A model generated the notes under the pieces. It was not told where the DNA came from and did not search any database. It saw only the letters and a program-made list of their open reading frames with translations. The translations under genes and the position numbers were made by a program. This document shows positions 53,430 to 64,000 of a stretch of DNA of 64,000 nucleotides, piece after piece; the first letter of the stretch is position 1; the number at the start of each line of letters is the position of its first letter. This DNA comes from Carallia brachiata (lineage: Eukaryota > Streptophyta > Magnoliopsida > Malpighiales > Rhizophoraceae), in the NCBI GenBank assembly GCA_021464245.1, contig JADCRB010000005.1, positions 2,418,001 through 2,482,000 of the forward strand, read 5' to 3'.

Positions 53430-54510
53430 GAGAAGGAGATTACGTGTTGAGACAAATCTAAAAAAGGATTAGTAGAAATCACATAGGAGGCAAGATGATG
53501 GCAAAAAAAAGCAATGAAACAGGGGTTTTAATGGCCAACAATGATGGAAGATTCCCTACAGATGGTCAGGAAGTGTGATGCGTGTCAGAGGTTTGCTAAC
53601 CTCACTTAGCTCTCTGCCACCTACGTCACCCCAATCTCGGTTCCTTGGCCATTCACCCAGTAGGGCTTGGACCTCATCGGACATTTCCTAAAGGCTTACG
53701 GGAAGAGAAAGTACGCGTTTGTAACAGTAGACTACTTCACAAACTAGGCAGAAGTATATATACTTGTAATAATCGCTGAAGCAAATGTTCAGAAATTTGT
53801 GTGGCAGTTCATTGTTTGCCGATTCAGGATTGTGAACACCATCATTATAGGCAACGATAAACAATTCGACAACGCCAAGTTCAAAGGTTTTTGTAGCAAT
53901 TTAGGCATACAGTTAAAATTTGCTGCAGTCAAGCACCCACAAAATAATGGGCAAGTTGAAGTGACTAACCGCGTTATTATTCGAGGACTAAAGAAAACGC
54001 TAGGGCAAACCAAAGGTAAATGGGTCGAATATCTTATCAGAGTGCTATAAACATATAGAATGACACCAACAGAGACACCGAAGAAAGCCCCTTTAACTTG
54101 GCTTTCGAAATAGAGATGTTGATCCTAACTAAAGTGGGCGAACCAAGGTACATGATAGGATGCTATTTGATCTAAGACAATAAAGAAGGCCTCTACACAA
54201 ACCTTGTATCTTTTAAAAAAAGCAAGAGAACCAGCAGTGACCTGGATAAGGGCATAACAAAGAAAGGTGACCTAGTACCACAATAAAGGGATGAAGGAGC
54301 AACTGTTCACTCAAAGCGACCCGGTGCTACGAAAGTGGAAAGCAGCAAAAAACGAGGCAGGGGTCAAAAAGTTCTCCCCAAACTAGGAAAGCCATATCAT
54401 GTCGTAAGGGTGATTCAACCTGGAGGCTACCAGCTGGAAACCCCAAATGGAACTTTTATACCTAAGGTTTAGAACTTTGCTAGTCTTAAAATATACTTCC
54501 AGTAAATCTT
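53430..54510 (+). pseudogene. Integrase region (broken)
   Basis: Remnants of the HHCC finger (KCDACQRFANLT) lead into the core. GLDLIGHF holds the first Asp. GNDKQFDNAKFKGF stands where TDNGKQF is normal. GIQLKFAAVKHPQNNGQVEV holds the catalytic Glu, then TNRVIIRGLKKTLGQTKGKW. The C-terminal part near 54380-54480 gives GGYQLETPNGTFIP. In-frame TAG and TAA stops interrupt it. Confidence 0.8.
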
Positions 54511-54604
54511 AACAGATGTTCCTTCCTTTATCTTTGTGTAAGACTGCATCATTACGTTGTTTTAAGCAATTATAGAAAGAAGAAGCACAGTTGGAAGTTC
54601 ATCC

Positions 54605-54935
54605 AAATCATCGAATTGAAACACTCGTATTGAAAACCCAAACTACGATGTCCCGGTGGACGAACGCTCTGATGAGCGAAACAAAGCCTAGATTGAAAAC
54701 TTGGAGGACAATATCCCAGTAGATGAATGCTCCAATGTGTGAAACAAAGCCCTGATTGAACGCTCGAATGACAGCATCCTATAGGACAAATGTTCTGATG
54801 AGCGAAACAAAGCCTCAATTGAAAATCTAGATAACAACGTTATGATGGACAAATACTCCGATGAGCGAAACAAAGCCCAGATTGAAAACTCGAATGACAA
54901 TGTCCCGTTGTACGAATTCCTCGACTGGCTACAAC
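54605..54935. repeat. 63-bp tandem repeat in the element's 3' spacer
   Basis: The word GCGAAACAAAGCC (GTGAAACAAAGCC in one copy) recurs at 54676, 54739, 54802 and 54865, exactly 63 bases apart each time. The surrounding unit (ATTGAAAACT, GACAATGTCCC, GGACAAAT.CTCCGATGA) repeats with it. Four full copies plus partial ends. Tandem repeats in this position are a known habit of Tat-lineage elements. Confidence 0.85.
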
Positions 54936-55879
54936 GCAAAAAGCCCTCACGATGATGATTTAACGAACGCCCTATAGGGCAATATAAAATCTCGAATTGC
55001 AAACCCAAAAAATTACAAAATAATATCATTGCTGAAAGAAAACGAAGAAACATACCCGAAAAGAATAAAACTCCAATATTGTTATAATAGAGGCATAATC
55101 ATTCCCGGATACCCTAATTCTTTACAAGGCGATGAAAATGGGAGCTACTTGAATATTCATATAATGCCTATGAGCGTCTCACAAAACATGGGGACAACCG
55201 ATCTCATATAAAAATAGGAGCCACCTTTGACTCTCTGAGTAAAATAGTTCTGCCAACTCAGAAGCTCTGAAACTCACTAAAAAATCTTCCCTAAACAAAA
55301 TCCATGAGATACCATTATCAGAGCCAAAGAAAACAAGAGCACCAACATGAGTGTCTACCCGCTTAGCTACGAGAAAAACCCCCATACGACATACAGAATC
55401 TAAAACGTCCTAGATGGTGTAAAACCCCAAAATCTTAATATGACTGGGGTAAAACAAGAACCGCCCCAAGATGTGTGAACGTCTTTGCGCATAGACGAAA
55501 TTCTCATTACCCAAGGAAAGATAATTTTCCTTTCTTGACGTCAAGATTATCCAAATAAGAGACAAAGCATTTCTTGGCCAGGATCATCTAGGGAAAGATC
55601 ACTCACCCAGGATAATCTTAACACTAAGAAACACTCTATTTGCCCTTTAGAATAGCAACTTGAAGACATCACGACAGATTGAGTCCACCTGTGAGAAATA
55701 CAGATGATTATTTTATAAGTAAAAGTCAATGAGCGCATTAAATGCCTCATTTGTGACGATAGTTATAAGCGCATATAGGAGAGGAAAGACATACACATTT
55801 ATTGCTAAAAACAAAAGGAGGGGGAAGGACATTCCCTGATACCCTACATTGATTATTTCAAAAACATACATCAACACTA

Positions 55880-57960
55880 AGAGTCCCGAGGTGACTCATT
55901 GCCAATCAACCTAACGTCATATCCCTTTTCCCCAAGTTGGGCTCGTAGGCCAGCCAATTGTGCTTCGTATTCACACTCTAGTCAAGATTTTTCCTACTCT
56001 AAACCATATATAGGGGACTGTTCCTTCTTTAATAGTTCTTCCATTCCTTTAGCTTGGGACTCAGAAGTCGCTAAGGCTTACTTAATATCCAAAATCCACT
56101 TTTCAGAGGCTTTGAGTTGGGGCTCTAAAGTGGAATTCAACTTATGAAAGCAATTCTGGGTAGTGATCAAGGCTCCCACATCTCCTTCAAGTCGCTTCCG
56201 CTCCTAGTGCTCCGTAGCAACATTCTCGAATGCCTCAAAAGATCTCTAAAAATGCTCCACGTCCTTGAGTATGGCCCCACACTTTTGACTTAAACTTTAA
56301 AAGTTGTTCACAAGAAGGACAAAATTTTCTAGGAAGGGTAGCGCTAGATTGTCTTAGGCGGTGGGAGGTTAGGCTAGGGATTTCTAGACAACAGCTTCCT
56401 AAGAAATAGAATCCATGTCGCTAGAGACCCTTATCAAACTTTCAATCTCTCTCACTATCAAAGAAAGACGAGAAGAGTCTTCTGGATCCTTGGGAGAGTT
56501 GTCTTCAGTAGGGGAAGTATCTTCTGTTCTCTTGTGGAGATCGACATAGGCATGGCGCTCAACCAAGACAATGACCTGGGTCCCAAAGTTGCCCTCAACT
56601 TGACGAGACCCATCCTAAACTCCTTCGCAGGCACTTGTGCGGGACCTTTCAATAGCACAACCACGATTTTTCTTTTGGGAAACCTTCGTAACTCTAGCAC
56701 CCTGCACTCTAAAGGCCTTCTCCATCCTAGCAGCATAGTCTCCCCACTACCAGCGTTCTTCCTCGTACCGATAAAAAATACAAAATAAACAATCTAAAGA
56801 ACATTTGAAAAAAAATAAATAAATAAATCACTTACCATGCAAGCAAGGAAAATCATTCAGGCCCGAGACGACCCGAGGAAATGACAACAGCCTGGGGAAC
56901 GAATCTCCCTTCCACTCAGGACTCCAAGATACAAGGTCCAATAAAGGATCCTTGGCCCTCAAAGCATCTAGCTCGAATCTACCCACCCTACTATAGCAGT
57001 GCTTCTAAGAATAATACACCGGGTGACGATGGTATATCATTCTACAGTTATAGATAAAGCCAAGCAAAGCTTGATTTTTTTATAAGGCAAGAATGCCAAT
57101 AAAACACCCGAACCCAGTAATCATCTTCCAGAGAAGCCTGGGAGCTCTAGTTAACTTTTCAAAGTTACGTCTTTTAGATCCCTACAAAATGGGCAGTACA
57201 ATAACAATGTATCGATAACTCTCTAAAACCCCAAGAGAAGAGGATCTTCAACCCATGACTTAATGAAGAGGAACTCAAAAAGCCACATGGGCTCCAAATC
57301 ACAGGGCCTTGAATCTCCATATAACACCTCTATGTTGAAAAAATCACTCTTACCATCTAATGTACGCATCCCAGGATCCCTTGTTCATACTAGTACAACT
57401 TTGTACAACCAATGGAGCATAGCCTCACTTATTGCTATCCTCATATGGGTTCCTATCACAATAAGACTGATGAGAAGTCCCAAGTAGTCTGGCATCAGCT
57501 GACTGAGAGCAAGCCCTACATGATCCAAAAACTCAGCCAAGGCACGATGTAAGGGAAAGCAAACCCCATATATAACTTGCATTCGGAAATCTCCATAAAC
57601 CCAGGAAGGGAAGAACACACTCGCCCCTCATAATTAGAAACTAGTACCTCCATATCTCTAGATAAATAAAGGGTTTCAAGAAACTCTGTACAATGATGAA
57701 TGTCTTCTGAATAAAGGGACAGCAGGTAACATCCAACACAACGGGGTCCCAGGTGAAGAAGAAGAAGGGTAGATATCATCCTCTGGGTTGACGAAGGTGT
57801 TATTCTTTACCAAGATGGACAGTGGAGGGAATGAAGAATCCCTGACTAAGTCATCCCAACGAACGTAACTCCCCAGACAGCCATCCTTAGAGCTCCTAAA
57901 ACAAAAACACCAAGCACTAAAAGAAATTAAACCTACATAAAAGAGAGCAAACAAAATATC
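55880..57960 (-). pseudogene. Antisense ORF 2 of the element (Transposase_28/'gypsy type transposon' family, broken)
   Basis: On the minus strand, about 690 codons with stops. Around 57620-57390 it reads GVCFPLHRALAEFLDHVGLA then LSQLMPDYLGLLISLIVIGT. This fits the PF04195 pattern 'FPLxxFxxxLLxxLxxxxxQLxPNxWRxLxxxxV'. The domain runs on to a splice-like donor (CATG|GTAAGTG near 56836) and further conserved-looking segments. The C-terminal part at 56150-55890 is coiled coil-like (ASEKWILDIK, ESQAKGMEELLKKEQ, AQLAGLRAQLGEKGYDVRLI). The role of this antisense protein in Tat elements is unknown. Confidence 0.6.
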
Positions 57961-58144
57961 TTATAAGAAGACACGAGATGAAGAAGTCGTAATAAAAAAT
58001 GGCAGAATTAAGTCCAAAAGGAAAAATACTTCCACATATAAGAAAAACGGGAATATCATGAGTCTTTACAATAATATTTATGAAAGACTTATAAAAATGG
58101 CTATTCCCAACAAAAAAACAAACTAACAAACACGCGACTTTATT

Positions 58145-59830
58145 CCTTTTTTATGGAAGAAGAGTTCGCGTCACTATCTCTTAGGTCCTTCTCTTCATTA
58201 TCCCCGCTTGACTCCGAAGACTCCTCCTTCGTGCCTTCCATTTCCTCTGCACTATCTGGTGAGCCCTCAAGTGTGCCAAGGGAAACATCCAGGAGTTGAG
58301 ATGAATACTCCCCCAAGTCAAAGCTCGGATGAAGTGTCAGTAATGACTTTCTCCAGGAATCAAAACAAAACACCAAGAGATCCTGGGAAATCGCTGAAGC
58401 ACGTTTCTCCACATCCCTTGAACTCGTATTAGACAACGATGCCCCAATTTGACCTTTGAGTTCACCAATGTGATCTCAAAATCTCTTTCTCCGCTTCCCA
58501 TACTTTTTTTTGCAAGAGCCTTGGTTGTGTTTTGAAACCTCTCTCTCTACTCAGTCGTATTTTGGCTCCAAAGAAGATAGTCCCAGCCTAGCTTCTAGAC
58601 AAAAGTTTCCCAATTGTAGCTTCGCAGAACCTTTGTCCCTTTTCCAGCTAATGGTCCAGCTCTTCCAGACCCAGCTCAACTGAATGGAACGGTACTTTTT
58701 CATCAGCAGAGGAGCCAGGATGCTTGCGCCTCAATGGCACTGACGCATCCTCACCATGAGAAGCTTTTTCCAAGGCCCTAGGAGCCATACCAACCTTGGG
58801 AACTGAACCAACTACAAGATGATCAACTATGGAAGCTCTTGTTCCTGGATTGGGAATCAAAGCTGGAACACCAAAGGCACGTGAAACACACTTCAATTTG
58901 TCTATCAACAACCAGTCTTCAGGATCTAGGGAAGGCTTCTTGGCACCTTTACATGGTTTCCAATTCCAATTCAATTGATAGCGAATGACCCTTTACCTCG
59001 AATAAATTTATCTCGATACTTAGGCTTTGTGCAGTCATCCCACAGCTTGATGCTAACCTTCGATCGCCTCACCAACAAAAATAGGATTGTGGTGTTAGTA
59101 ACATATTTTAACTAGAAAATATTGGCAAAGACACGGTAACTGGGGGTCTTCCCCAACTTGTGACAAGCATCCAACACCTAGAAAAGATTGTCCCATACAT
59201 GAGGATGAAGACCCAGGGCTACCTAGCAGTATTCAAGCACTTGTTGAAGCACCTAGTAATAAGAAGCATTAACCTCGCATAAAAAAAAGGTATGGTTGGG
59301 GGAACTAACACAAGTCTGATTATCAACTCTCTAGACCTTAAATCATACATCAGGATGAAGACCCAAGGCTAGCTACACAGAGGTTTAGTTGAGGGGATTA
59401 ACACAAGTCCGATTATCAACTCCCGAGGCCTTAAATCAATGTGCTCAGCAGCAAAATGACCAAGGATCTGGGTAACATCCTTACCTGAGACTTTGAAGCG
59501 TTGTTCTTAGTGAACTCACTGACACAATAGTATTGACCCCAAATCCCAAGAGGATATTTACCTACACCTTCTTCTCCCTTTTCTTCCAGATTTTTCTCAC
59601 CCCCTTCTCTCTATCTTTTGCGAAACTGTCAACCTTGTTATCACCTATAGGCTCTTCTACTAAAGGAAGTTGAACTACTAAAGGATGATCAATCCTACGA
59701 ACGCTTGTACCAATTTCCCAAGGTCGATGCGAAGTCGCCTCAAGAAGACGAGACGACACTCCATGGACAGATGGGTCTTCATAAGCTTCATTTGCCATAT
59801 ATGACCAATGAAGAAATATTGTCAATTAAA
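58145..59830 (-). pseudogene. Antisense ORF 1 of the element (related to ORF 2, broken)
   Basis: Also on the minus strand and upstream of ORF 2. It has an N-terminal segment MANEAYEDPSVHGVSSRLLE (from 59799). The middle segment LGLHPHVWDNLF, VLDACHKLGKTPSYRVFANI and YRDKFIRGKGSF resembles the middle of the same Transposase_28-type proteins. A Pro/Ser-rich linker and an end with ERASAISQDLLVF-like helices follow, then an acidic tail (EEMEGTKEESSESSGDNEEK). Several stops. It could be a second antisense gene of the element, or part of a nested relative. Confidence 0.45.
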
Positions 59831-60115
59831 AAAAGATTAATATTCCCAGTGTAAACCTCCGAAGTGGAACGACCCTAATCAAGTCAGCCAATGTATCTTA
59901 TATGAAAGTATCTCGAAAGAATGTGGGATCACCATGAGTAGAGAAGATTTGGCAACGAAAATTTTAGTGAAAACTCTCACTTAAATAAGTGAGAAACGAG
60001 AAGTCCAAATAATTCATACTCAAAAGGCAAAGCGGTGCGGCAGAAGGGTAGAAAGCAAGACAACTCGTCAACAAAGGTCAAGTCTCAGCTCCCTGAATGA
60101 ATTGGGACTTATTTT

Positions 60116-60127
60116 GAAGGGAGCAAG
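60116..60127 (+). promoter_or_regulatory. Polypurine tract of the gypsy element
   Basis: GAAGGGAGCAAG stands immediately before the 3' LTR start, where plus-strand priming takes place. Confidence 0.55.
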
Positions 60128-60522
60128 TAATAAGAACTAGGTCCAAGCCCAAGCCCATAAAGCCAAAGCCTACCTCACAACAAGGATTTCTCTGTGAAAA
60201 TCTCGGGTCTAACCTCGGGATCTCAGATCCCACGAATCCAGTAGGACACGTCGCCCTTGAGTACAACCGTCCATCAGCCAATAAAATTCCTCTATAACAC
60301 CTATAAATATCATGAATGGGCATTGTTTCCAAAGTAATGATATCATATCCCCTTTAAATGCCTTGATCCATCGATCATATCTACCACTGACTTAGGCATC
60401 GAAGTGCTAACGCTGGGCAAAGCACTCCTAATTGTTTCTTGTTTTGCAAATCACGAGGTCTAATCCAATTCTCACCCTCTCGGTGGTCCATTCTACATAC
60501 ATATCGAGATTTTTCTAGATCA
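60128..60522 (+). repeat. 3' LTR of the gypsy element
   Basis: About 395 bases, aligned end to end with 48587-48997. It contains CTATAAATATCATGAATGGGC, the likely promoter region, and ends TTTTCTAGATCA. Confidence 0.8.
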
Positions 60523-60889
60523 AGGGTCATACATCTTCATTTAACTTCTCTTATAATGGAGACTCAGAGTGCAAATATTGTTAGATTTGAATTGGTCTAT
60601 TCTATACTCTAATAAGAACTCAACACTACATTTTTGACATACATCTTTGGCTATTAAGAAGCGAACAATAATAAAAAAAAAAATTAAAACTTAGACTAAT
60701 ATAGCTCAAGCATATTAAATTATCAATCAAGCGATCACCTCAAGCGTGCGCGGATTATGTTAGTACGAAAAAACCGGTTGAAATTATAAAGGTTTATATT
60801 TTCTATTTGCATTTTTAATTGAATTTTTCTCCACCGAAACTGAACGAAAAACGAAAGAACATAGCGACGTCGCATTGGTGAAAATTCAA

Positions 60890-61210
60890 ATTAACAGGGC
60901 GTCGACACGTGCACAACAGTACAAAAAAGCGGTACGAGGAGGCAGTAAAGCAAATGTGCGCTGCAGATTTGGTGTTCCAAACACTAGGTGACCAATCACG
61001 TTTTGCCACCGTAGACCAATCGCTGGCAGGCTGTCAACATGAGGGTAAACCAGGCTTCGCTGCCCGCTCAGCCGCGCACGACAGCATCCCCTCATCCTCG
61101 ATTCCTCCTCCACCACCGTGCGCACCGCCGTCATCAATAACAAGGACTTCTCCGTCGTTTCTCTCGATCTCTCGAAGCCCTCTTTCAGGCGAAGCGGTAC
61201 TCCAGATCTA
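60890..61210 (+). promoter_or_regulatory. GC-rich promoter-like island with two CCAAT boxes
   Basis: CACGTG at 60906-60911 and two CCAAT boxes (GACCAATCACG near 60990, GACCAATCGC near 61014) precede a GC- and pyrimidine-rich stretch like a plant 5' leader. A possible donor GCG|GTACTC lies near 61197. A 100-codon frame covers it but shows only low-complexity Ser/Pro content. This may be the start of a gene or non-coding transcript that I cannot follow downstream. Confidence 0.3.
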
Positions 61211-64000
61211 AAAAAATGCAGAGAGATCCCATCAAACGTTATCTAGACGACCTTTGGCAACACATTTACGTTTTCTCTGTTGCCGCTTAACTGTTTGTTT
61301 ATTTGTCTCAGTAAATGAAGAAAATTGATTTTTTTTTTTTTTTGACTTTTTCCTTTGTAGATAATGCAATTCAGAGTTTTGCATTGGAAACTCCGTGGTT
61401 GATATTTCGGTTCGGGACTCAGAATAGGGAGAGAGCAAATATGGAAGTTTTGCTATAGGAAAATGGTAATGAATCGTAGGAGGAGGACAATCCTTGAATT
61501 GAGAACTTAAGAAAATTTATAACCCTAAGAAATTTAAGTTGATGAATAGTGCTGGTAAGCGCTTACAAGTTTTACATATATGCAAACTAAAATTCTTCGC
61601 TTATACAAAGTTGAGATTCACTGATAAATTTATGCTGCTTAAATGATTTAGAAATTCTTTTGCATTTTTTTGGGTCTCTGCTTTTAAAGGGAATTTTTGG
61701 ATTATCTTCTATTTCATTTGATCCTAGTGACTAATGAACTGATATAAGATATTTGCCTGCCTGCAAGAGCTGATTGTGATATCACAGTCTGGATAACAGT
61801 GCAAATGCTAAATGGTTGGTCATATTCATAACTTTCTGTCTGATAACATTTTCAGTTTTTCGATAATCAGTAATAGCGTAGGTTGGGGACGGAATCAGAA
61901 AAATTTTTTAGGAGGCGAATATATATATATAATTAAGCAGTAAATAATGTATATAGAAAACTAAAAAATAAGGGGGGGAAACACGTAGGCAAGCTAGCAC
62001 AAAAGGAAGAGCAAACTATCATAACAAGTAGAACAAACTTAATATTGCATAGTGAAAAAAAAGGAGGTGGGGGGGGGGTGGGGGGGGTTGGTGTGCAATT
62101 GTGGCTTCGTCTCTTAGTTCCTTCAACCATACAAACGTTTAATTGGGTACGATCTAAGCAATTGGGCCAGAGAAGAAGGCACAACCCAGTTGACCTCGGC
62201 TCAAAAGCCTGCCAAAAAATGAACAAATTGCTTGACAAAATGAGTCAGGTCCAGGTTTGCTCACAATCGCATGTGTATAATATGTTTCCTTTGAGGACAG
62301 GCGTAGCCCATGTTTGTGGGGGAAGTGTTTCCCACTAATTAGGCGAGGTTGGAACCTCCGCCTAATCCTTATCCTCCCTCTCTAAATGTTTTAATATGGA
62401 CTACCTAGCCACTAGGCTAAAGAATAATAATAATCATCTATTTCCTTCTTGAATTGCAGCAAGGAGTGCACGTTTGTATATTATTTTTTTGGATTCTGCT
62501 AACAAAAGTCGCTTTTACATTTTTTTTTTTTACAATCATTCATACGTAATATGTATTAATTAACTATTAAAAAAATAAAAATCAAATATATTACAAATTT
62601 ATCATTGAGAAGTATTTGATGTATTAATTTTTTATAGTAATTGAAAAGGATAATGTACAAAGTGATTATCCATAACAAAGTCTTTTTTTTTTTTTTTGGG
62701 TTGGTACATGGCGGTAGATTTAATTGTGAGTAACATCTAGAGTTAAGAAACTCCATATTGCATCTAATTTTATATTTGTTGGACACTGGTAAGTGAGTTA
62801 TACTTAGTGGTTTATATTTCAAGAAAAAAATATGTCTGTGCAGGTGCGGGCAGCCACTAACCTACCTACTCCTATTTTATACACACAAAAAAGACAATAA
62901 AATATATATTTTATTTTGTTGGTCACTTGTAATTTTCCAATCCTTAATTGTGTTGAAATGTTTTATTTCATTCAAAAAAGTTTATAGTTATAATTTTTAT
63001 ACAATAAAAAACTATAGAAATTGGCGGGTAGAGACTATGGGGATTGGGGAAACTGAGAGACATGGCTAAATCCAATCAACACCTAAATTGACGATGGCGA
63101 GAACATTAAAGGGCCTCATTCTTTTGCCTAGGCCAGCAATTCTGCTTGCTCATTTGATCATAGAGGTTGTATATTACTAATAGTATAACAGGTCTTGGTT
63201 CTCTTGTTGAATCTAATTTGGCTTTCTTAGGTTTGTTAACAACATATTAATATTTGGTTTCACTTCTCTAAGTGCGGTTCTCATCAATTACCACCTGAAG
63301 GGTTAAAGGAGATAGCTTTAGGGATAAGTTTAGGGTGTTCACATTTTTTTTTTTTTGTTTGACCAGCAAGAAATTTTATCTATAGCATCCTTAGAAAAGA
63401 ATACCTAAAAATCGGTTAACATTACCAACAGCGAGAGGGTCAAAAGATCATAAGACCAAAAAAATTTATAACAAGATTAATCTATAAAATTTAGAATAAA
63501 ATTTATAATCAATAAAAATATTATAATTATTTTTGGAAGAAACTGTTTTAATAAAAGATTATAAGACCGAAAAAATTTGTAAAAGATTAATCTAGTTGAT
63601 AATGAAAGAAACTGTTTTTTCTTGTTAATCAATTTTAGAGATTTTCTAAAGTGTAAAATCATAAATGAACTAAGTCAATGAGTACTCATAAGATTACTAA
63701 GAGAAAGACTCTCAGACAAATTAATCCGAAAAAACACTTATAGTGAAGTGCAAAAAAATATATCAATGACCTTGAGTGTGATGGTCTGAATTAAAATAAC
63801 TGGACAAATAAAAAATAAAAACTGAAAACAAGCAAACCGCACTGTTGTTTTGCGTGTAAAAGTCTTTTTCACCTTAGGGTAAAGTTCTGCTAAAATCACA
63901 ACAAACTAAGGCGAATTTCTCCATTTACTTTTATGTTTTAATATTGTTGGTGCATACTGTATTAAAAAAATGACCTTCATAAGATGGGTAGTTGTAAAAC
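61211..64000. other. Terminal region, no gene recognised
   Basis: AT-rich with a G-rich tract at 62062-62090 and a SINE-like copy at about 62300-62440. Duplicated short segments also occur near 63450-63640 (ACCAAAAAAATTTATAA and ACCGAAAAAATTTGTAA contexts). No exon of a known protein could be read on either strand. Confidence 0.5.
62300..62440 (-). mobile_element. SINE-like retroposon, minus strand
   Basis: On the minus strand there is a perfect box A TGGCTAGGTAG near 62410. About 50 bases on is a near-consensus box B GTTCCAACC, then CTCGCCTAATTAGTGGG. The order and spacing are those of a tRNA-derived SINE. The 3' end is uncertain. Confidence 0.4.

Larger units (their letters stand above)
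48587..60522 (+). mobile_element. Ty3/gypsy LTR retrotransposon, Tat-like, decayed
   Basis: An 11.9 kb element with all expected parts in order: 5' LTR, PBS-like site, gag, protease, reverse transcriptase, RNase H and integrase on the plus strand. These are followed by a spacer with a 63-bp tandem repeat, two antisense ORFs, a polypurine tract and a 3' LTR. The two LTRs agree at only about three quarters of positions by eye, so the insertion is old. Every coding part has stops and frameshifts, so no protein can be made. Flanking 5-base sequences (AGAAT, AGGGT) are only weakly similar, so the target duplication is not confirmed. The antisense ORFs 3' of integrase indicate the Tat/Ogre/Grande lineage. 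Confidence 0.85.

Overview
The window is nuclear DNA of a eudicot plant. It is AT-rich, its genes carry GT-AG introns, and gene islands are separated by kilobases of simple repeats and decayed transposable elements. Six protein-coding genes can be read at exon level. In order they are: an RCC1-repeat propeller protein (+, 5027-7701); a chloroplast PTST2/FLO6-type starch protein with a C-terminal CBM48 (-, 8702-12849); an NPF2.13/NRT1.7-like proton-coupled nitrate transporter (-, 15144-20208); a BIR2/BIR3-type LRR receptor pseudokinase (+, 29634-31459); a 306-residue PP2A catalytic subunit (-, 35113-38799); and a CLE25-type signalling peptide precursor (-, 41999-43801). A small intronless ORF with one membrane segment (-, 28211-28654) may be a seventh. 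From memory, and not checked here, the same families sit together in Arabidopsis: RCC1/PTST2/NRT1.6/BIR3 at At1g27060-27190, NRT1.7/PP2A-5/CLE26/BIR4 at At1g69870-69990, and BIR2/CLE25 at At3g28450-28455. The order here looks like an ancestral arrangement of those duplicated blocks. It also supports the ortholog assignments, including the PTST2 and CLE25 calls.

Layout: 1-4.9 kb is non-coding, with a GC-rich G-box island, a hairpin/palindrome and a SINE-like copy. The RCC1 gene and PTST2 converge at 7.7-8.7 kb. NPF2.13 follows on the minus strand, with a 2.4 kb repeat-filled second intron. From 20.2 to 29.6 kb is a gene-poor stretch holding a purine-rich array, a KIB1/DUF295 F-box pseudogene and a retroelement remnant. 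BIR3-like and PP2A converge across about 3.6 kb. CLE25 lies further on in the same orientation as PP2A.

From 47 kb the window is dominated by mobile DNA. First comes a Tourist/PIF-Harbinger-like element (47131-48339, TTA duplication) whose interior is almost entirely a TC-rich tandem array. Next is an old, complete-length Ty3/gypsy element (48587-60522) with diverged LTRs, a PBS-like site, broken gag-protease-RT-RNase H-integrase, a 63-bp tandem repeat, and apparently two tandem antisense ORFs of the kind known from Tat-lineage elements. The last 3.5 kb holds a promoter-like GC island with two CCAAT boxes and a SINE-like copy, but no gene I can name.

Working relations: the genes are unlinked in function and are not an operon. 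PTST2 starts starch granules in chloroplasts. NPF2.13 reloads nitrate into phloem. BIR proteins restrain BAK1-type co-receptors. PP2A-C is a general phosphatase. CLE25 is a mobile vascular/drought peptide. The most noteworthy items are the twin antisense ORFs of the retroelement, the TC-array transposon, and the out-of-frame start codon of the BIR3-like gene.
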